Source: Agrocybe praecox
Lineage: Eukaryota > Basidiomycota > Agaricomycetes > Agaricales > Agrocybaceae
Assembly (NCBI GenBank): GCA_964017145.1
Contig: OZ024840.1
Location: forward strand, 2,914,001 to 2,978,000
Length of the DNA: 64,000 nt
Reading direction: 5' to 3'
This document shows, piece after piece, positions 44,701-56,599 of this stretch. Numbering within the stretch: position 1 is the first letter of the stretch; each line of letters begins with the position of its first letter. Made by a program: the position numbers and the translations under genes. Under the pieces are notes generated by a model that was not told the origin of the DNA, did not search any database, and was given only the letters and a program-made list of their open reading frames with translations.

Positions 44701-45583
44701 TGGTGAGTAAACTTGCTCTCCCTCTCATGAACTCAGTAAGTAAGCTAAACCAATAAATAGATCGACGGTGAATGGAGAACGGAAATAATCCGCGACCCAT
44801 CTGTTATCAGAGCTTATGTTCGCGGGAGACAAGCACTAGAAGAAGAAGCGACTCTTGCCGATTCTCTAGCTCCTACGGGTGACGCAGACAAAGATAAACG
44901 AGCAAAGAAAAGGTACGCACAGCCTTGGAGGGCATTTGATACCAAAACAAGTTACATCAACGTTTACTCCCTCTTCTTGACAGGCTGGAAGAAGAAATTG
45001 CTCGCATGAAAAAGAACCAAGAACGCCGTTTGCATAGGAAGAATGCTAAAATTGTGAAAGAAGGTGGAACACCTATGCAGCTAAATCGGCCAGTCAAGCC
45101 TGACACGACGGTAAGCCGTAAACTCTTTTGTATTCGAAACCCTGATAAATCCGAGTTAATTGAAACTGTGTTATGTATTTGCAGAGGCGATGCGGACACT
45201 GTGGACAGATGGGACATATGAGTGAGGGATTCTTCTCTTTTTTTGACAAGATTTTATATTTGACATGACAAAACATTCACAACCCCCTCTTTTCTTTTTT
45301 CTTCTTTCTAGAAACGAACCGAAAATGTCCTCGCTGGGCAGAGTTCAATAGTGGCGCAGTACCAGCGACCGTGACACCGTCTGGATCCGGTTCTGCTACA
45401 AGCCCGCCACCTGCTAGTCTTCCAAATCTAGGATTCAATAGAGGACCCTCGTTTGGACATCCAGTAGCCGTCTCATCACCACTGGCGACGAGCACGCCGA
45501 TGTCAGCAATAGACGATGATATCATAGGAGGCACCCCGTCTGCCGCGGGTCCTAAAATAAAGCTGACATTAAAACGGACATGA
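41704..45583 (+). CDS. TAF1: TFIID subunit Taf1
   Basis: Fourteen exons: 41704-42163, 42217-42365, 42418-42715, 42770-42951, 42999-43223, 43282-43377, 43428-43591, 43640-43889, 43945-44341, 44401-44702, 44761-44912, 44984-45110, 45185-45221 and 45312-45583; 1036 residues. Taf1 is the largest TFIID subunit and contacts TBP and promoter DNA. Seen: an N-terminal acidic part with ALTGFSINHVLGDLSLS, then the conserved central domain (DUF3591 type) with SFHRPALQFPSN, FGMGSVLVNYYRKKDE, LGFPFVLEPQDESPF, RAPLFRHKP and TDFLVVRSTIKGETKYYLR, EFMEYHRRGPHQGFWRLKP and LAPWITTKNFL. Near residues 935-955 lies a zinc knuckle (RRCGHCGQMGHMKTNRKCP). There is no bromodomain, as in other fungal Taf1, where Bdf1-type proteins supply it. 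Confidence 0.93.
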
Positions 45584-45867
45584 CACTCTCTTTTATTTAC
45601 CTTTTTGAAATGCTATCCTGTAATACCATTCGGCTCTTCTTTCATGCTTTTTCGCTTGGCGCTGAATCCGTGTGGATCGCCTGATGCGCGTGATGTTTTT
45701 ATTTTATCTTATTTGATAGAGGTTTTGAGCCGAGGTGGAGTACACATACATCAAGGAAATTTTCACGATGATACAGTACATATAGTGATTTTAATTAACA
45801 GAAAAGGGGAATTAAAAATTAAACATCAAGAACGAAAAAGGGTTCGAGGAAATATAATAATATGTAA

Positions 45868-47935
45868 TCAGACAGCAGCCATCTCCACGTCCCGCGAGTA
45901 ACGACTCTTAAAGTCACTGTTGATGCTAACAAGAAGGTCCATGATGAGTTGTGCATGACGCTTACGGTCATCCGGCGACACTGAATCAGCCAAATTCGAG
46001 CGATCGAGATGAATGCGGTCGATATTGCGTGACAGTTCGTCCGATTCTGGAGATCGACCACCGGACACAGGTGCGATGGACCGCAAGCTCGGTAATACGG
46101 TTGGTTGAGCACGCGGAGACGATTCGGTCGAGCTCGGGCTCGACTCGCGAGAGGGTGGAGAAGGCGACCTGTGGATCTTGTGCAGAGGAGGGAGCTTGTA
46201 CTGCTTATCTCCCGAAGTCAGGAGTGGGTACAAGGGGCCCGACTTTGAAGACAAGGTCCTCGAGGACGAAGCGACGCTACGCTGGAAGTTGAGAGGCAGC
46301 TTTGGCTCCACGGGGGGTGGAGGACGGTCCGAGAGATGAGCGCCTGGTAATGATTTGAGTGGAACCATGGTGCGCATGTGCTTGTTCATGTACTCTGGGG
46401 GTGCAAGTTGAGCAACGGCAGGGGCTCCGCGTGATGAGCGCAAGTACTCGTGGTCGTAATTGTTGATCAACATTGGCACCTGAGGAGGGGTGTTCGCTAT
46501 GGGGGTTGACACCGATGAATGAGGCGAGTTGCTGCTTTCAAGAGGAGGAGTGGGATGGTGGTAGTGCTGATTGGAAAAGTTGGGAGCGTATTTGGTGGGT
46601 GCTGGACGACGTTGATACTCGGTGGGAGAAGGATAAGCCATATGGGACTCATCCATGCCACCGTACATGGTATTGTATTGATTTTGGTGATGTTGCTGAA
46701 CGCGAGTAGGATGATAATTATTGCTGGGATATTGTTGTTGCATGTACGAGTTGTCGGTGAAATTGTTGTTGCCTGGCAAACCGGGCATACCAGAAAGGCC
46801 AAGTTGAGTCAGATGTGAAGTGTCAAAGTAAGGTTCATTAGAGAAATTTGAAGGACCTGATAGCTGTTGTTGGCGACCGCCAGCGGAAACTTCACGGCCA
46901 AGGGTAACGAGGAATTGGTTCACGGCAGCGAGTTCCTCTGGTGTATGAACGTCGACTGAAACTGAGCGAGGATTAAAGTTGTGGTGAGGTCCCTGCTGGT
47001 AAGCGATGTTATTTAGACGGTCGACCATTCCTGTGAAGGACATACATTAGGATGAGAAATAGAAAAAATTTACAGTCGACTAACGAGAGTCATAAGTAGG
47101 ATTGACGCGACGCTTTTTCATGTCTGAGAAAAAGTCGTCTACGTTGTTGGAGTAGTCGTGGCTGCGCTTTGAGCCGGTGGAAATAGAGGATTGGAGGTCC
47201 CATGAGGGAACGTTGGACTGGTGGGTGAATAGATGAGCGGATGGGTGTCCTAATTCTGGAGAGGGCGTGGGTAAGGAAAAAGCAAAATTGGCAGCTATTA
47301 GCACTGGATTTTGAGTGCGGTGAAGCGCATAAATTAAGGAGAAACGCACCTTCCGAAGGGGAAGAAGAGTGAGACTTTGGACGGGAAACCGAATTTTTGT
47401 GATTCATCTTTGAATCAGCCATAGTAGAATCACCGCGAACGCGGGAGACATAAACCGGATCTACGACGGTGATGGCCTTTGAATGTTTGTGTTGCTGATG
47501 GTGTTCTTCGGTATGGATCTTTTCATGCTTCTTCAAGTCTTGAGGGCGTTTGAACGACTTTTTACAGATCTGAAAGGTATTGAATAGACAGTTTGACATA
47601 TAAAACAAAGTCTAATACCTCGCAAACGTGGGGTTTAAGAGGAGTATGGACTGCAAAGGGGTGAGTTGGAGTCTACGCTGGTGAGAAAAAGACAGACCTC
47701 TCAAATGACTGGTTATATGATCTCGCTTTGCACAGGTGGTTCCGCAGTCCTTCCACTTGCAGGTGAGACAGAGATTGTTTGTGCTCTTTCTGCCGATGTG
47801 AGCGTTGCAGAGATGGTCGTAGAGCTTGTCTGGCTCAGCAAAGGCGTGGTCGCAGTCCTGCCAGAGACATGGGTGGAGGGGCTGCTGGTTGTCAGGGACG
47901 GGGGATGCGTCGGGGGAGGGGAGGGAGTGATCCAT
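45868..47935 (-). CDS. PACC: pH-response transcription factor PacC / Rim101
   Basis: Exons 47935-47698, 47650-47619 (32 nt), 47569-47350, 47255-47085 and 47030-45868; 607 residues. Three C2H2 fingers lie in the first ~115 residues: [40 protein letters not shown] and [20 protein letters not shown]. This spacing and the QDLKKHEK helix are specific for PacC/Rim101, which activates alkaline-response genes. The C-terminal part is disordered, with [20 protein letters not shown] (a conserved PacC block) and YPLL in [10 protein letters not shown], a YPxL motif of the kind bound by PalA/Rim20. The third finger is assembled across two introns. The start at MDHSLP is preferred over an upstream in-frame codon at 48034 because the family starts near finger 1. 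Confidence 0.92.
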
Positions 47936-48105
47936 GATTCTTTCGTGGTTTAGGTAGAAAGCCAGAGTTGTTTTAAACCTTTGTTTTTGCCGCCAAGCTG
48001 GCTGTCCGATCGATGAAGGCCAAGAGAAAGCCAAGACTCGCTTGGCAAGACCCCAGCCACTTTCTTCTTGGGGGACCTCCTTGGCATTTACTTATGTAAT
48101 ACAAT

Positions 48106-48766
48106 CTATTCTACCCCTTCTTCGTTTACCCGCAACACCTTTACCCATTCCCGATAGTTGAAATTCCCCTGCCGATCTGTAAACGGTCCTTTTACAAGCC
48201 GCGTTATCTGCAATCGTAAATAATAATTAATTAATTAAATAATCCCCTCTTACCTCTTCCGCGCTCATTCGCTCTCCAACCTCTCCAAGCCATTTTTCCA
48301 ATTCCTCCACCCGCACAAGCCCGCAATCAGTCTCGTCAAACGATCCAAATGCCTCCAGCAGCTCCGCCTCCGTGTCAAATTCAAATAATCTCTCGCTCAT
48401 CATCGTCAGAAACATTGTAAAGTTGATCCCCCTCTCTCCTCCACCCTCGTAAGACGACGTCCGGTTATCTCCACCAGGTCGTGCACTCAGTAATTCCTCC
48501 ATCATTTTCTTTGATGGCGAAATACCTGTATTCCCATCAGCAATATTCCTCACTTTTTCCTTCAACCTACCTAGACTCGCAAAAATCTCTTTCAGGTCGC
48601 TTTCATTCACCCATCCATCCTTGTCATGGTCAATCAACTGAAACGCTTCTTTGAATTGCTGGATCTGCGGCGCTTGGAACAGCGAAAACACTCCAGATGG
48701 CTCTCTTCGTGCTCTCGACTTTCCTCCCCCAGGGTTTGCTGACAGCAAATCAGGATAACGCGACAT
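48106..48766 (-). CDS. RLC1: Myosin II regulatory light chain
   Basis: Exons 48766-48254 and 48207-48106 (46-nt intron); 204 residues. The N-terminal extension contains SRARREPSGVFSLF, with a Ser in an Arg-rich context like the phosphorylation site of regulatory light chains. EF-hand 1 (FKEAFQLIDHDKDGWVNESD) has the canonical D-x-D-x-D-G loop; the later loops (DETDCGLVRVEE and the C-terminal KGPFTDRQGNFNYREWV) are partly degenerate. A Gly/Ser-rich insertion (ARPGGDNRTSSYEGGGERG) separates the lobes. Expected role: light chain of type II myosin in the cytokinetic ring. It could alternatively serve a type V myosin, but the N-terminal site favours Rlc1. Confidence 0.85.
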
Positions 48767-48963
48767 TGTAGTAGAAGCGAGACCTGTCTTCCTTTGTCAA
48801 TCAACCATGCATCCATTGATTGTGGCAGTGCAATCCGTCAAAACGGAATTTATCGGACACTTTTAAGCTTTTTCTTTTCTTTTTCTAATCTCCCTCAACG
48901 TCCCGCGGCACTTCAAGACTGCTCTTCCGATTACATCCATACATATAGTTATAAATAAACTGT

Positions 48964-49974
48964 CTACTTCTTCTCCGAAAATCTACGCCAGACCATAGAC
49001 AACACATATCCTCGTGGGAGCCATTTCAAAAACTGGAAAAATGTCGCTTTGCCTCCCAGTGTCATATATCGCGGTGGTGATTCCTTTAGCGCGTTCTTCA
49101 CCACCTCCTTTGAGAATACTTCAGCGGGAATACTGTCAGGCCCTTGGCTGGTCTCAATACGCTTGTGAATCATAGGCAAATAGTCCGTGAACAAACTATT
49201 GGCTGGCAGACTGAATCGACTCGTTCCGTTGTCGGCAATGTGCGACTTGACTCCTCCAGGAGCGACGTGCAATACCTTGATACCCAGCGTCGATAATTCC
49301 ATCGAGAGAACCTCGCTAACACTATTCACAGCTGCTTTCGATGCACAGTAAACACCGGACCAAGGTGTGGACCTGTTGATTCGGGAAGTGAGTAATGAAA
49401 CGCGGGTCAAAAAAGTTTGTTGTATGTATCACATACACCTCTCCCACAATAGACCCAATATTGACAATCGTTCCACATTTCCGCTGCGCCATGATTGGAA
49501 CTACGGCTTTGGACATTCTAATGACAGCAAAGACATTCGTTTCAAACACTTCCTTGATATCATTAATGGGCACTTCAGTTAAAGGTCCTAAAAACCACAT
49601 CGTCAGTTGGTCGCACATGGCGGTTTTATAATCTCCGTACCTGGGGAAGTGACACCCGCATTGTTCACAAGCAAGTCGATCTTCCCTTCTTTCCCCACGA
49701 TGTGGTCAATACACTTCTTGACGCTCTCATCGTTATTCACGTCCAGCTCAAACTTTTCAATGTTTGATCCAAAGCCGTCAGGGAAATCCGCGATTTTCGC
49801 AGTATTACGAGCCGTGGCATACACCTTGCAGCCTTGGAGCGCGAATTCCTCACATCTGCAACATAGTAACATCAGCGCGCGAGTTTCTCACTCTACGTGG
49901 GCCAGGTTGACGACGTACAGCGAGTATCCAATGCCCCCGGAGGAACAACCCGTGATTAAAACGACGCGTACCAT
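48964..49974 (-). CDS. AYR1: NADPH-dependent 1-acyldihydroxyacetone-phosphate reductase-like SDR (Ayr1)
   Basis: Exons 49974-49919, 49855-49641, 49587-49437 and 49372-48964; 276 residues. A classical short-chain dehydrogenase: cofactor motif TGCSSGGIG (residues 8-16), NNAG (83-86), catalytic Tyr149 and Lys153 in YCASK, and APGGVKS after it. The C-terminus has a hydrophobic/basic tail (FFQFLKWLPRGYVLSMVWRR) that suggests membrane or lipid-droplet attachment, as in Ayr1, which reduces 1-acyl-DHAP in ether-lipid and phosphatidate synthesis. Related SDRs share these motifs, so the exact substrate is less certain than the fold. The exon 3/4 junction uses donor GT|gtatgt, giving GEVSTPWSGVYC. Confidence 0.85.
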
Positions 49975-50222
49975 ATTGCTAGGAGGTAGATGGTGGTGGT
50001 TGCAGGAGAAGAGTAGTCAGAGCAGTCAGACTGCGACCAACATGATGGTATAGTCTATTATAGCAGCATCATCTCCCATCAAGATGCATTCGTGAAACCA
50101 TCTCTGCCATCATATAGCCTCGATTTACGTCAACTCGTGCGCCCTCCATCATGCACAAGCACGACTTAGCGTCGTACGACCCTTCTTAGGAACTCCCTCC
50201 TTCAGAACATAAATTAGCAGTA
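49975..50222. other. AYR1 promoter region
   Basis: About 250 bp upstream of the AYR1 start, up to the inverted-repeat element. No gene. The element has thus inserted within about 250 bp of a promoter. Confidence 0.5.
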
Positions 50223-50789
50223 CAGTCGTCTCCCTCATAACCCATACCTGTCGGTGGACGGCCGAAAGTATGGGTTAGGAGGGGTCATGGGCTATGAGGG
50301 ACATGCTAAAAATAGAACCATAAAAATCGAGAGAAAACAAATCTTTGGCATAAGACAGTGAGTCATAAATGGATGGCTAATGGCCAACAATCTGTATTTT
50401 TATTACAATATGAACCATATATGCGAATAAAAGTGTTGCCGACGTCGTCTTGATCCTTAATTTGAATGTTCTCACGCACGTTGAAGATGTTTGGGCATTT
50501 GGACTGGTACTTTTCTTTCATTTGAACACATAAACTAGGTTAAAAAGGTGTTTCATGACACAATTTCATGTTAGATTCATCACAAATGTTTCCCATATAG
50601 CATAAATACGGAAATTTTTAGGGCAAAAACTATGGGTTTTTTTTCCAAAAGGGGTATGGATTATGGGGTATGAGGGGTTCATGGGTTATGGGTCGGATTT
50701 CCCTGCGAACCAACTTGGTGGATTGAAAAAAGTATGGGTTAGAAGGGGTTATGGGTTATGAGGGTTATGGGTTAAGAGGGAGACGACTG
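50223..50789. mobile_element. Non-autonomous inverted-repeat element (MITE), TA-flanked
   Basis: The left end reads CAGTCGTCTCCCTCATAACC and the right end, read on the minus strand, CAGTCGTCTCCCTCTTAACC: about 25 bp of inverted repeat with one mismatch in the first 20. Both ends are flanked by TA (50221-50222 and 50790-50791), the target duplication typical of Tc1/mariner elements. The 567-bp interior is AT-rich and has no transposase ORF. Inside each end lies a direct copy of AAGTATGGGTTAGRAGGGGT followed by further TATGGGTTA words (50267-50302 and 50728-50775), likely subterminal binding repeats. Confidence 0.85.
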
Positions 50790-50791
50790 TA

Positions 50792-53700
50792 GCATACCGG
50801 TTAAACACCTTACCCGATACCGGAAGCAACCCCATCAGATGACATGTATCTAAATATATATCATCTTTATCGCATTCAGATTTTCTCGTTATGCCATAAG
50901 TTCCCAGTGTCGCCAGGAATACCTTGCATAACCTTTCAGCCACAGGAATTTTTTTTGTATTTACAGACGTATAACACAAGTTCGGAGGCTATAATAGAAC
51001 ACATCACCTCATCGAACGCTTCGTACAGCGGACGCCTCGAGACGACTCTAAACGCTCAGGTCCCATTCCTTAGTATAGCTTCCAATGCCGGCGGAATGCT
51101 AGAACTCCCAATGTCATGGTTCTCACTCATAGGCACCTTCGTATACTCACGCTCCCTAACGGTAAAGAAAAAAATACAATAAAAGGAAAAAAGGAGGAAC
51201 CGATATATGTGACCGAGGTCCCAGCCTATCCATATTCGAAATTCCTCCAATCTTCTTTGATCTGCAGGGCATCACCCGAGTGCTCAATGACAGAATGCCT
51301 CTTCTACTACTCCATAGGCGAGTGTTCAGTCCCCCCTGAGAATAAACCTGGTAATTCTAGCGATATTTACCCAGGCCCTCTTCAGTTTCTTTCCTGCCCT
51401 TTCCCATGGCTCGGATTCCTTCTTATTCACCAGGGTCACAGAACGCAAAGAAGCGGATTAAATAACCCCCCTGAAAAGGTACTGCGAGTAATACGGAAAC
51501 TCCCTCATGTGGTGTTTCATTGCAGCCTTACCTCAACGTCGCTTCGTTTCCCCCAATCACAAAAACCGCACTCACTAAAAGAACTCTAGAGCTCAAATGG
51601 GTTCACACTAGCCCTTTTCTATAATTAACACCACAAATCTCTTGGCAAAGCTCGACTTATTCTCGGTGAAGACTTCACTTAACGTTTGCTTCGAAGCACG
51701 CAAATGGCAATTTTCCCACTTTTCTCACCCTGTGTGAAATTTTTCGTTTCATGTTGGGATTTAAATGTCCGAAGGAGGCTATAAATAGATTACTCTAACA
51801 TGTATGCATGTACATTAGGCGCTTGGCGGGGAATATTTAATTTTAGCTTTTGACGTGGTTAGATTGTGCCTTTTGAGATATTTGGGCCCCGGGCCTCTCT
51901 GGTTCGTTTTGGAGCACTTCGTGCTGTGATGTTGAGACATCCGTAATGGGAGGCCGGTGTATCTCACAGCTTGTGGTGGGTTTTATTAGTGATACAGAGA
52001 GACTAGAAGCGGTTAATTACCTTGAGAGCCTTGCGGTTAGTAATCCGATACCTGCGACGGTACTATGTATGTACATAACCCCCCCTTGCGCTTCTTGCTC
52101 TATCCAATGGATTTGCGAACTCCTCGGAAGGGTGTAGCGCTGTACGGGGTATCACGGACCACATTTGTTCATTTTCTCGTACGTTACCTCTGATTTCTCA
52201 TCCTAAAACTGCGTAGACACATAGGAAGGATAGGAATCCTTGCGTAGCTCGCCGGGTATGTCTTTGGTTAGTAAGTAAGTACCCAATTTATGTCCACGGT
52301 GAAATCTGGAGGACATAAATACCATGCTGCTCAGGAGGCAGGAGATGCCGAACCCAAACTTAACCTTTCAAGATAAAAAACAGATCACATGGACTCAGGT
52401 CGGGCCTCGACGCACGTACAATAGCGAGCTGCGGTCACTAGTTATTTTTTCACCCGTCATCGGCATTTATTTATCTGCTATCATAAAGATTGTACCTAGA
52501 CCCATGTAGAAGACACATTAGTATGTAGTAACTGTTGGTGCTGTATGTATACTGATGCTCTCACAATCGTGAGCTCTGAATGTGCCGTAATTTAAGCTAT
52601 CCACCTGATGCACCTTGACAGCTCTATCCTGAATGTAATGTAATTGTGCTCGCAGGTAAATGATGGTGTACATAAAACCACCATATGTCGTAAGTTTTGT
52701 ACGATCTCTCAATTCACGGTGATCCTACAAGGGTGCTTACTAGTCATGTGCAAAGCTCCATTGTATATATCATTCTATGCATGCATTCATCTCCTTTACT
52801 ACGGCTCCCTCGTGAACATGAATGATGGTGATACAGAGCAGACGGATTTATATTTATTTTATAGAAAATCATCCGAAATTAAAGTACGCCGCGTGACAAA
52901 CCGAGTTCGTCTGCCCTTTCGCCCTTTTTATGCATGCCAGCTACTGTAGGCCAAATAAAGCGAAGCTTCTATATGTAGGCCGAAAAACCGACATGATATT
53001 AAGTATACTCGGGATACGCAGGGTTAAATAAAACCTCTTCGTATCGTTGGTCTTTTAGACCACATGCTAAGGGTACTAAGCAAATCCGGAACATGAATAT
53101 TATCAGTCCACTACGCAAACCACCGACCCTCAGGCTCCCTCATGAGCCGTCGCCCAGGACTACGGTACGGGGAAATATGTAATGCGTTCCTATCAAGTGT
53201 GGGGTATATGGATGACTAATGATAACTACAAGAGTCGATATACATTTTTTCTTACCAATCGAGTACAAGTACACATTCCTGTGTTTCTTGAACGGTTTCA
53301 ACTTTCGTCCCCGGTTTGTAGAATGGTACATAGCATAGCAAAAAACGGATGGCCGATGACGTGCCCAGCATTACCACTGTGACTCAGACGCCCTTATCAC
53401 GGCCAGTGCTGTGCTATCTCAGGACTTATAACAATATTCGACGACTGGTATTTTACTTTTAGGTTGGTCGTTAGCTTATAAGCAGACATGTATGATGAGT
53501 AATGAATCTCTATCAGAGAATTTCCAAGCCCAACGCCCAACGGGATCGGCCATTAATTTTATCGTTCTATTGCCAAGGCAAGGACGAGAATGGCAGGGGC
53601 CAAGAACGCCGAGCTACCGAGTATCATCGGCAACCCCGACCGGTGTCCTGGCCCAAGAACTACCTGGCTAAGCACTTTTTACGTACTTACGCATTGCACC

Positions 53701-54259
53701 AGAATGTAACCATCCACAGGCTTGGCTCTGCTTAACGCCTGGCCTAAGCTGGCCTAAGCCCTATGTAGCCCCTGTTTGTTTTGATGTATGTAGCAACCAC
53801 TTGGCAAAAAAGCCTTTCCAGTTTGACGCCCGGGCCTTGCGTCATTTTTCAATGGTCCTGCACTGCTTATGTATAATACCGGTCAAAAATCCAATTTCGA
53901 CGTGTTCAATTCAATTGCTCTGCAGATGCGGTAGGATATTAGAGAGAGACAATACAGATGTGTGGAAAAGGATAAAAATAGGGGAAATGACCGGAAGCGA
54001 TGGGCACGGCCTATAATTGGAATCTGGTATCCTACTCTAAAGAAGTGTACATATGTAGCATACCAGGTAGGTGGAAAAAGCAAAGTCGCTGACAGAGCCT
54101 TTAGTGCCCCGACGAATGCTAGCCATAAAAGAAATGCAAAAGGTATAAGTAATAAAAAATAAAAGGCAGAAGCGATAAACCCGTGCCATGCAATGACAAC
54201 GAGCTACTAGGATCCTACCACGTCTCTAACCCGTTCAAAGTTCATGCACATTCAAAAGT
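50792..54259. other. Gene-poor island
   Basis: About 3.5 kb with no supportable gene, in contrast to the rest of the window. Open frames here (the longest 157 codons at 51116-51589) lack domain-like composition, splice continuity or a family. A short inverted repeat (TTTATGTCC...GGACATAAA) lies at 52288-52319 and a palindrome ACATGTATGCATGT near 51799. No tRNA cloverleaf seen. It could be decayed transposon sequence, but no terminal repeats or protein remnants were recognised. Confidence 0.6.
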
Positions 54260-55641
54260 TTATAGTCGGTTAAGTGCCCGCTTATTGCGTTCTTTGGTGG
54301 AAGTGGCTTTCGTCGATGTGGTAGCTTTCGCCGATGTGGTAGCTTTCGCCGATGTGGTGGCTTTCGTCGATGCGGTGGCTTTCGTACTGGTGGCCTTTAC
54401 AACAGCGCTCGAGCTGGCGGGAGTAGTCCCTGAAACGTTGTTCCCCCCTGTAGAGGATTCGCCATCAGCAGTTACGGTGAACTGGAGAGATTAAAGGTCA
54501 GCATCTCGGCTGCATTGAAACATTATTTTTAAACCTACATAAATAGCATCGTCGAGGGATCCATGCTGAGCGACAGGAACGATAACTGGTTGATGGTCGG
54601 CAGCCGAATTGATCGACGAAAGTTTGTAGAAACCAGGAGTCAAACCATTGGTAACGGTGGCGCTTAATTTTCCACTGACAGCAGCGTCATTCAATCCCTT
54701 GAAGAAAGCGAACTTCTTGGGATCGGTAGGCGTGGTTTGGGAAAGCGACGTGAGCTGTTCGACAACGACATGGGAATGGCCTTGAATTTGGCCCGCGGAA
54801 TTTAGCTGCTGAGGAGCGGCAAAATACGATTCCTGAGCATTGGTGAAGAATCCAGTTTGCATCTTCTGAATATTCATTACAATGTCAAAGGTTTGACCAG
54901 CCTTGATTGTACCGAAATTGGGAGGGAAGGAGAATTTCGATGAAGGCATGTTGTCGACCGATGGAATGACACCGATAGGAGCAGGATTACACGAACCCTC
55001 TTGAATTTGCTTGCCGTTCGTAATTTGTAAATTAGGGAAGTTCAGGCAAAAATTGATGAAGTTGTTCGTCGATGTCAAGGAGGCAACCTGGCCCGCCGTT
55101 GGGACGTCTTGACCATTATTGGCAAAGCCGGAAGCGATTACACGAGGATCGAGTGCTAAAAAAAATACATGTCAGAAATTGTCGATCCATCAAAAGATTG
55201 ACACGCTATGTTGTACATACTCAGTGATGTTTGCGGATTGCCGTTAGCGTTATTGCCTGTAGCAGCAGTTGAAGTGGCTTTGGAACCAGCAGCGGACGCG
55301 GTCTTAACATTGTTATTGTTATTACTGCTCGCCTTGGTTGCTGTGGCTGCCGCCGCTTTGGTCGTTTTTGTTACTAGATTGCGATTAGCAATATGGACAA
55401 GAACGAAATAAAATGAGCTTACCGCCCGCTGCAGCAGTTGCAGCTCCTGCTCTGGCACTGACCGTAACGGTACGGACGACGGTGCTAACGGACTAGGGCA
55501 AAGTGAGAAGATGTACAATCGACGATATTGTGTACTTACACTGCACTGGTCTTTGAGACTATTGGACTGGCGGGTATTGGGGAGAGCCTGAGCTGAGATA
55601 GCCAGGGAAAGGAGAGCAAAAGCGATGGCTCTTGAAAACAT
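54260..55641 (-). CDS. Secreted protein of the agaric family mislabelled 'ribosomal protein s17'
   Basis: Exons 55641-55540, 55492-55423, 55373-55221, 55155-54539 and 54481-54260; 387 residues. A signal peptide (MFSRAIAFALLSLAISAQA) is followed by a Thr/Ala/Asn-rich linker (ATATKASSNNNNN), then a conserved domain: LDPRVIASGFANNGQDVP, NNFINFCLNFPNLQITNGKQ, CNPAPIGVIPSVDNMPSSKF, NAQESYFAAPQQLNSAGQIQ, GHSHVVVEQL, INSAADHQPVIVPVAQHGS. This belongs to a secreted Agaricomycete family often annotated by error as ribosomal protein S17; nothing ribosomal is visible. The C-terminus has Lys-Ala-Thr repeats. Function unknown; wall or extracellular matrix association is a reasonable guess. The linker also suggests O-glycosylation. 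Confidence 0.85.
54303..54374 (-). repeat. 18-bp coding minisatellite (about 4 copies)
   Basis: Four consecutive 18-bp units on the plus strand (GTGGCTTTCGTCGATGTG, GTAGCTTTCGCCGATGTG twice, then GTGGCTTTCGTCGATGCG) plus a partial fifth. They encode the KATTSA/KATTST repeats at the C-terminus of the secreted protein. Two adjacent units are identical, suggesting recent duplication. Confidence 0.85.
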
Positions 55642-56599
55642 GACTTTAAGAAATATGTAGAGAAAAGGAAGGGTGAAGGAATGAACGGCGATGGACTATC
55701 AAAGTTCTTCAGACGCAATAGAATAAAGAAAACGACACCAGTGTCGGGCAATCGTAGTCTTTGGGCGCACTAGGCGACTGCCTTTTAGCAAGAGCAAGAA
55801 AATGAAGGGAAAGGAAGAGGTCGAAAAGGGTGGTTCAATTGTCGAAACCTTGTGCCTTATAAACTTGTGCCTTCCTTCCCTTTTCGTTCCCATCAGCCTC
55901 AGTGAGCAACCAGGTTGCAATCCAATCCCACGCGGCCTTTATCGGCTGATTTCTCAAATCTGTTTCCTTTTCCTCTCTTCCCTCCTTTTCATTGTCCTTT
56001 TCATTGTCCTTTTCATTCTCTTTCACAAAATTTCTATAATAGCTCTGTCAATGCTATTTATTACCACAAAAAAGACAAAAATAATAGAGACGTACGGGTC
56101 TCTGGCCGTGGCCTGTTCTGACATCTCAACTCTGGTCGTCAGGCAGGGTGTTGCGAGCAGATGAGTTATTATTATAACTGCAGCGCAACCTGCCACCATT
56201 TTCCAAATATTTCCGACTCCAAAAGATAACATTTATTCCTACTTCACACCGGTCACTAGGTGTCATTTTAGACCATGCGGACTGGATTCCTGATACCCAA
56301 ACACGTTACCGAGCTGACCGCAGCTTCCTCGAGTCCAAATGGCAGTATAAAGACTGTAGAGTCAGTTAGTTAGAAAACACAGAAAGCGTCTCGCATTCGG
56401 CGGACGATGCACGCACCAATGGCAGTGCTGCCGGTGGTCACAGCTAAGTATGCCGTCAGTCAAGTTAATGTGATCATCAGTCCTTTGTCTTTTCTCTATT
56501 CTTTCCTTTCCTCTTGCTTGCTAACAAATCTCGTTCGGGTCAACACTAACACACCGTTCTTTGCTATCTCACTATCATTCCACCTCTGTAGGACCTAAT
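55642..56599. promoter_or_regulatory. Long divergent intergenic region
   Basis: A 958-bp gap between the divergent starts of two secreted-protein genes. It contains a 12-bp tandem repeat TTTTCATTGTCC (55986-56017, nearly three copies) and pyrimidine-rich stretches, but no gene. The length is unusual for this window and could reflect regulated expression of the two cell-surface genes. Confidence 0.45.
55986..56017. repeat. 12-bp tandem repeat TTTTCATTGTCC
   Basis: Two perfect copies and most of a third of TTTTCATTGTCC, within the divergent promoter region of the secreted-protein genes. Confidence 0.8.

Noticed and set aside
51116..51589. 157-codon frame in the gene-poor island
   Set aside because: No domain, no continuing exon, mixed composition and several neighbouring frames of similar length; consistent with chance.
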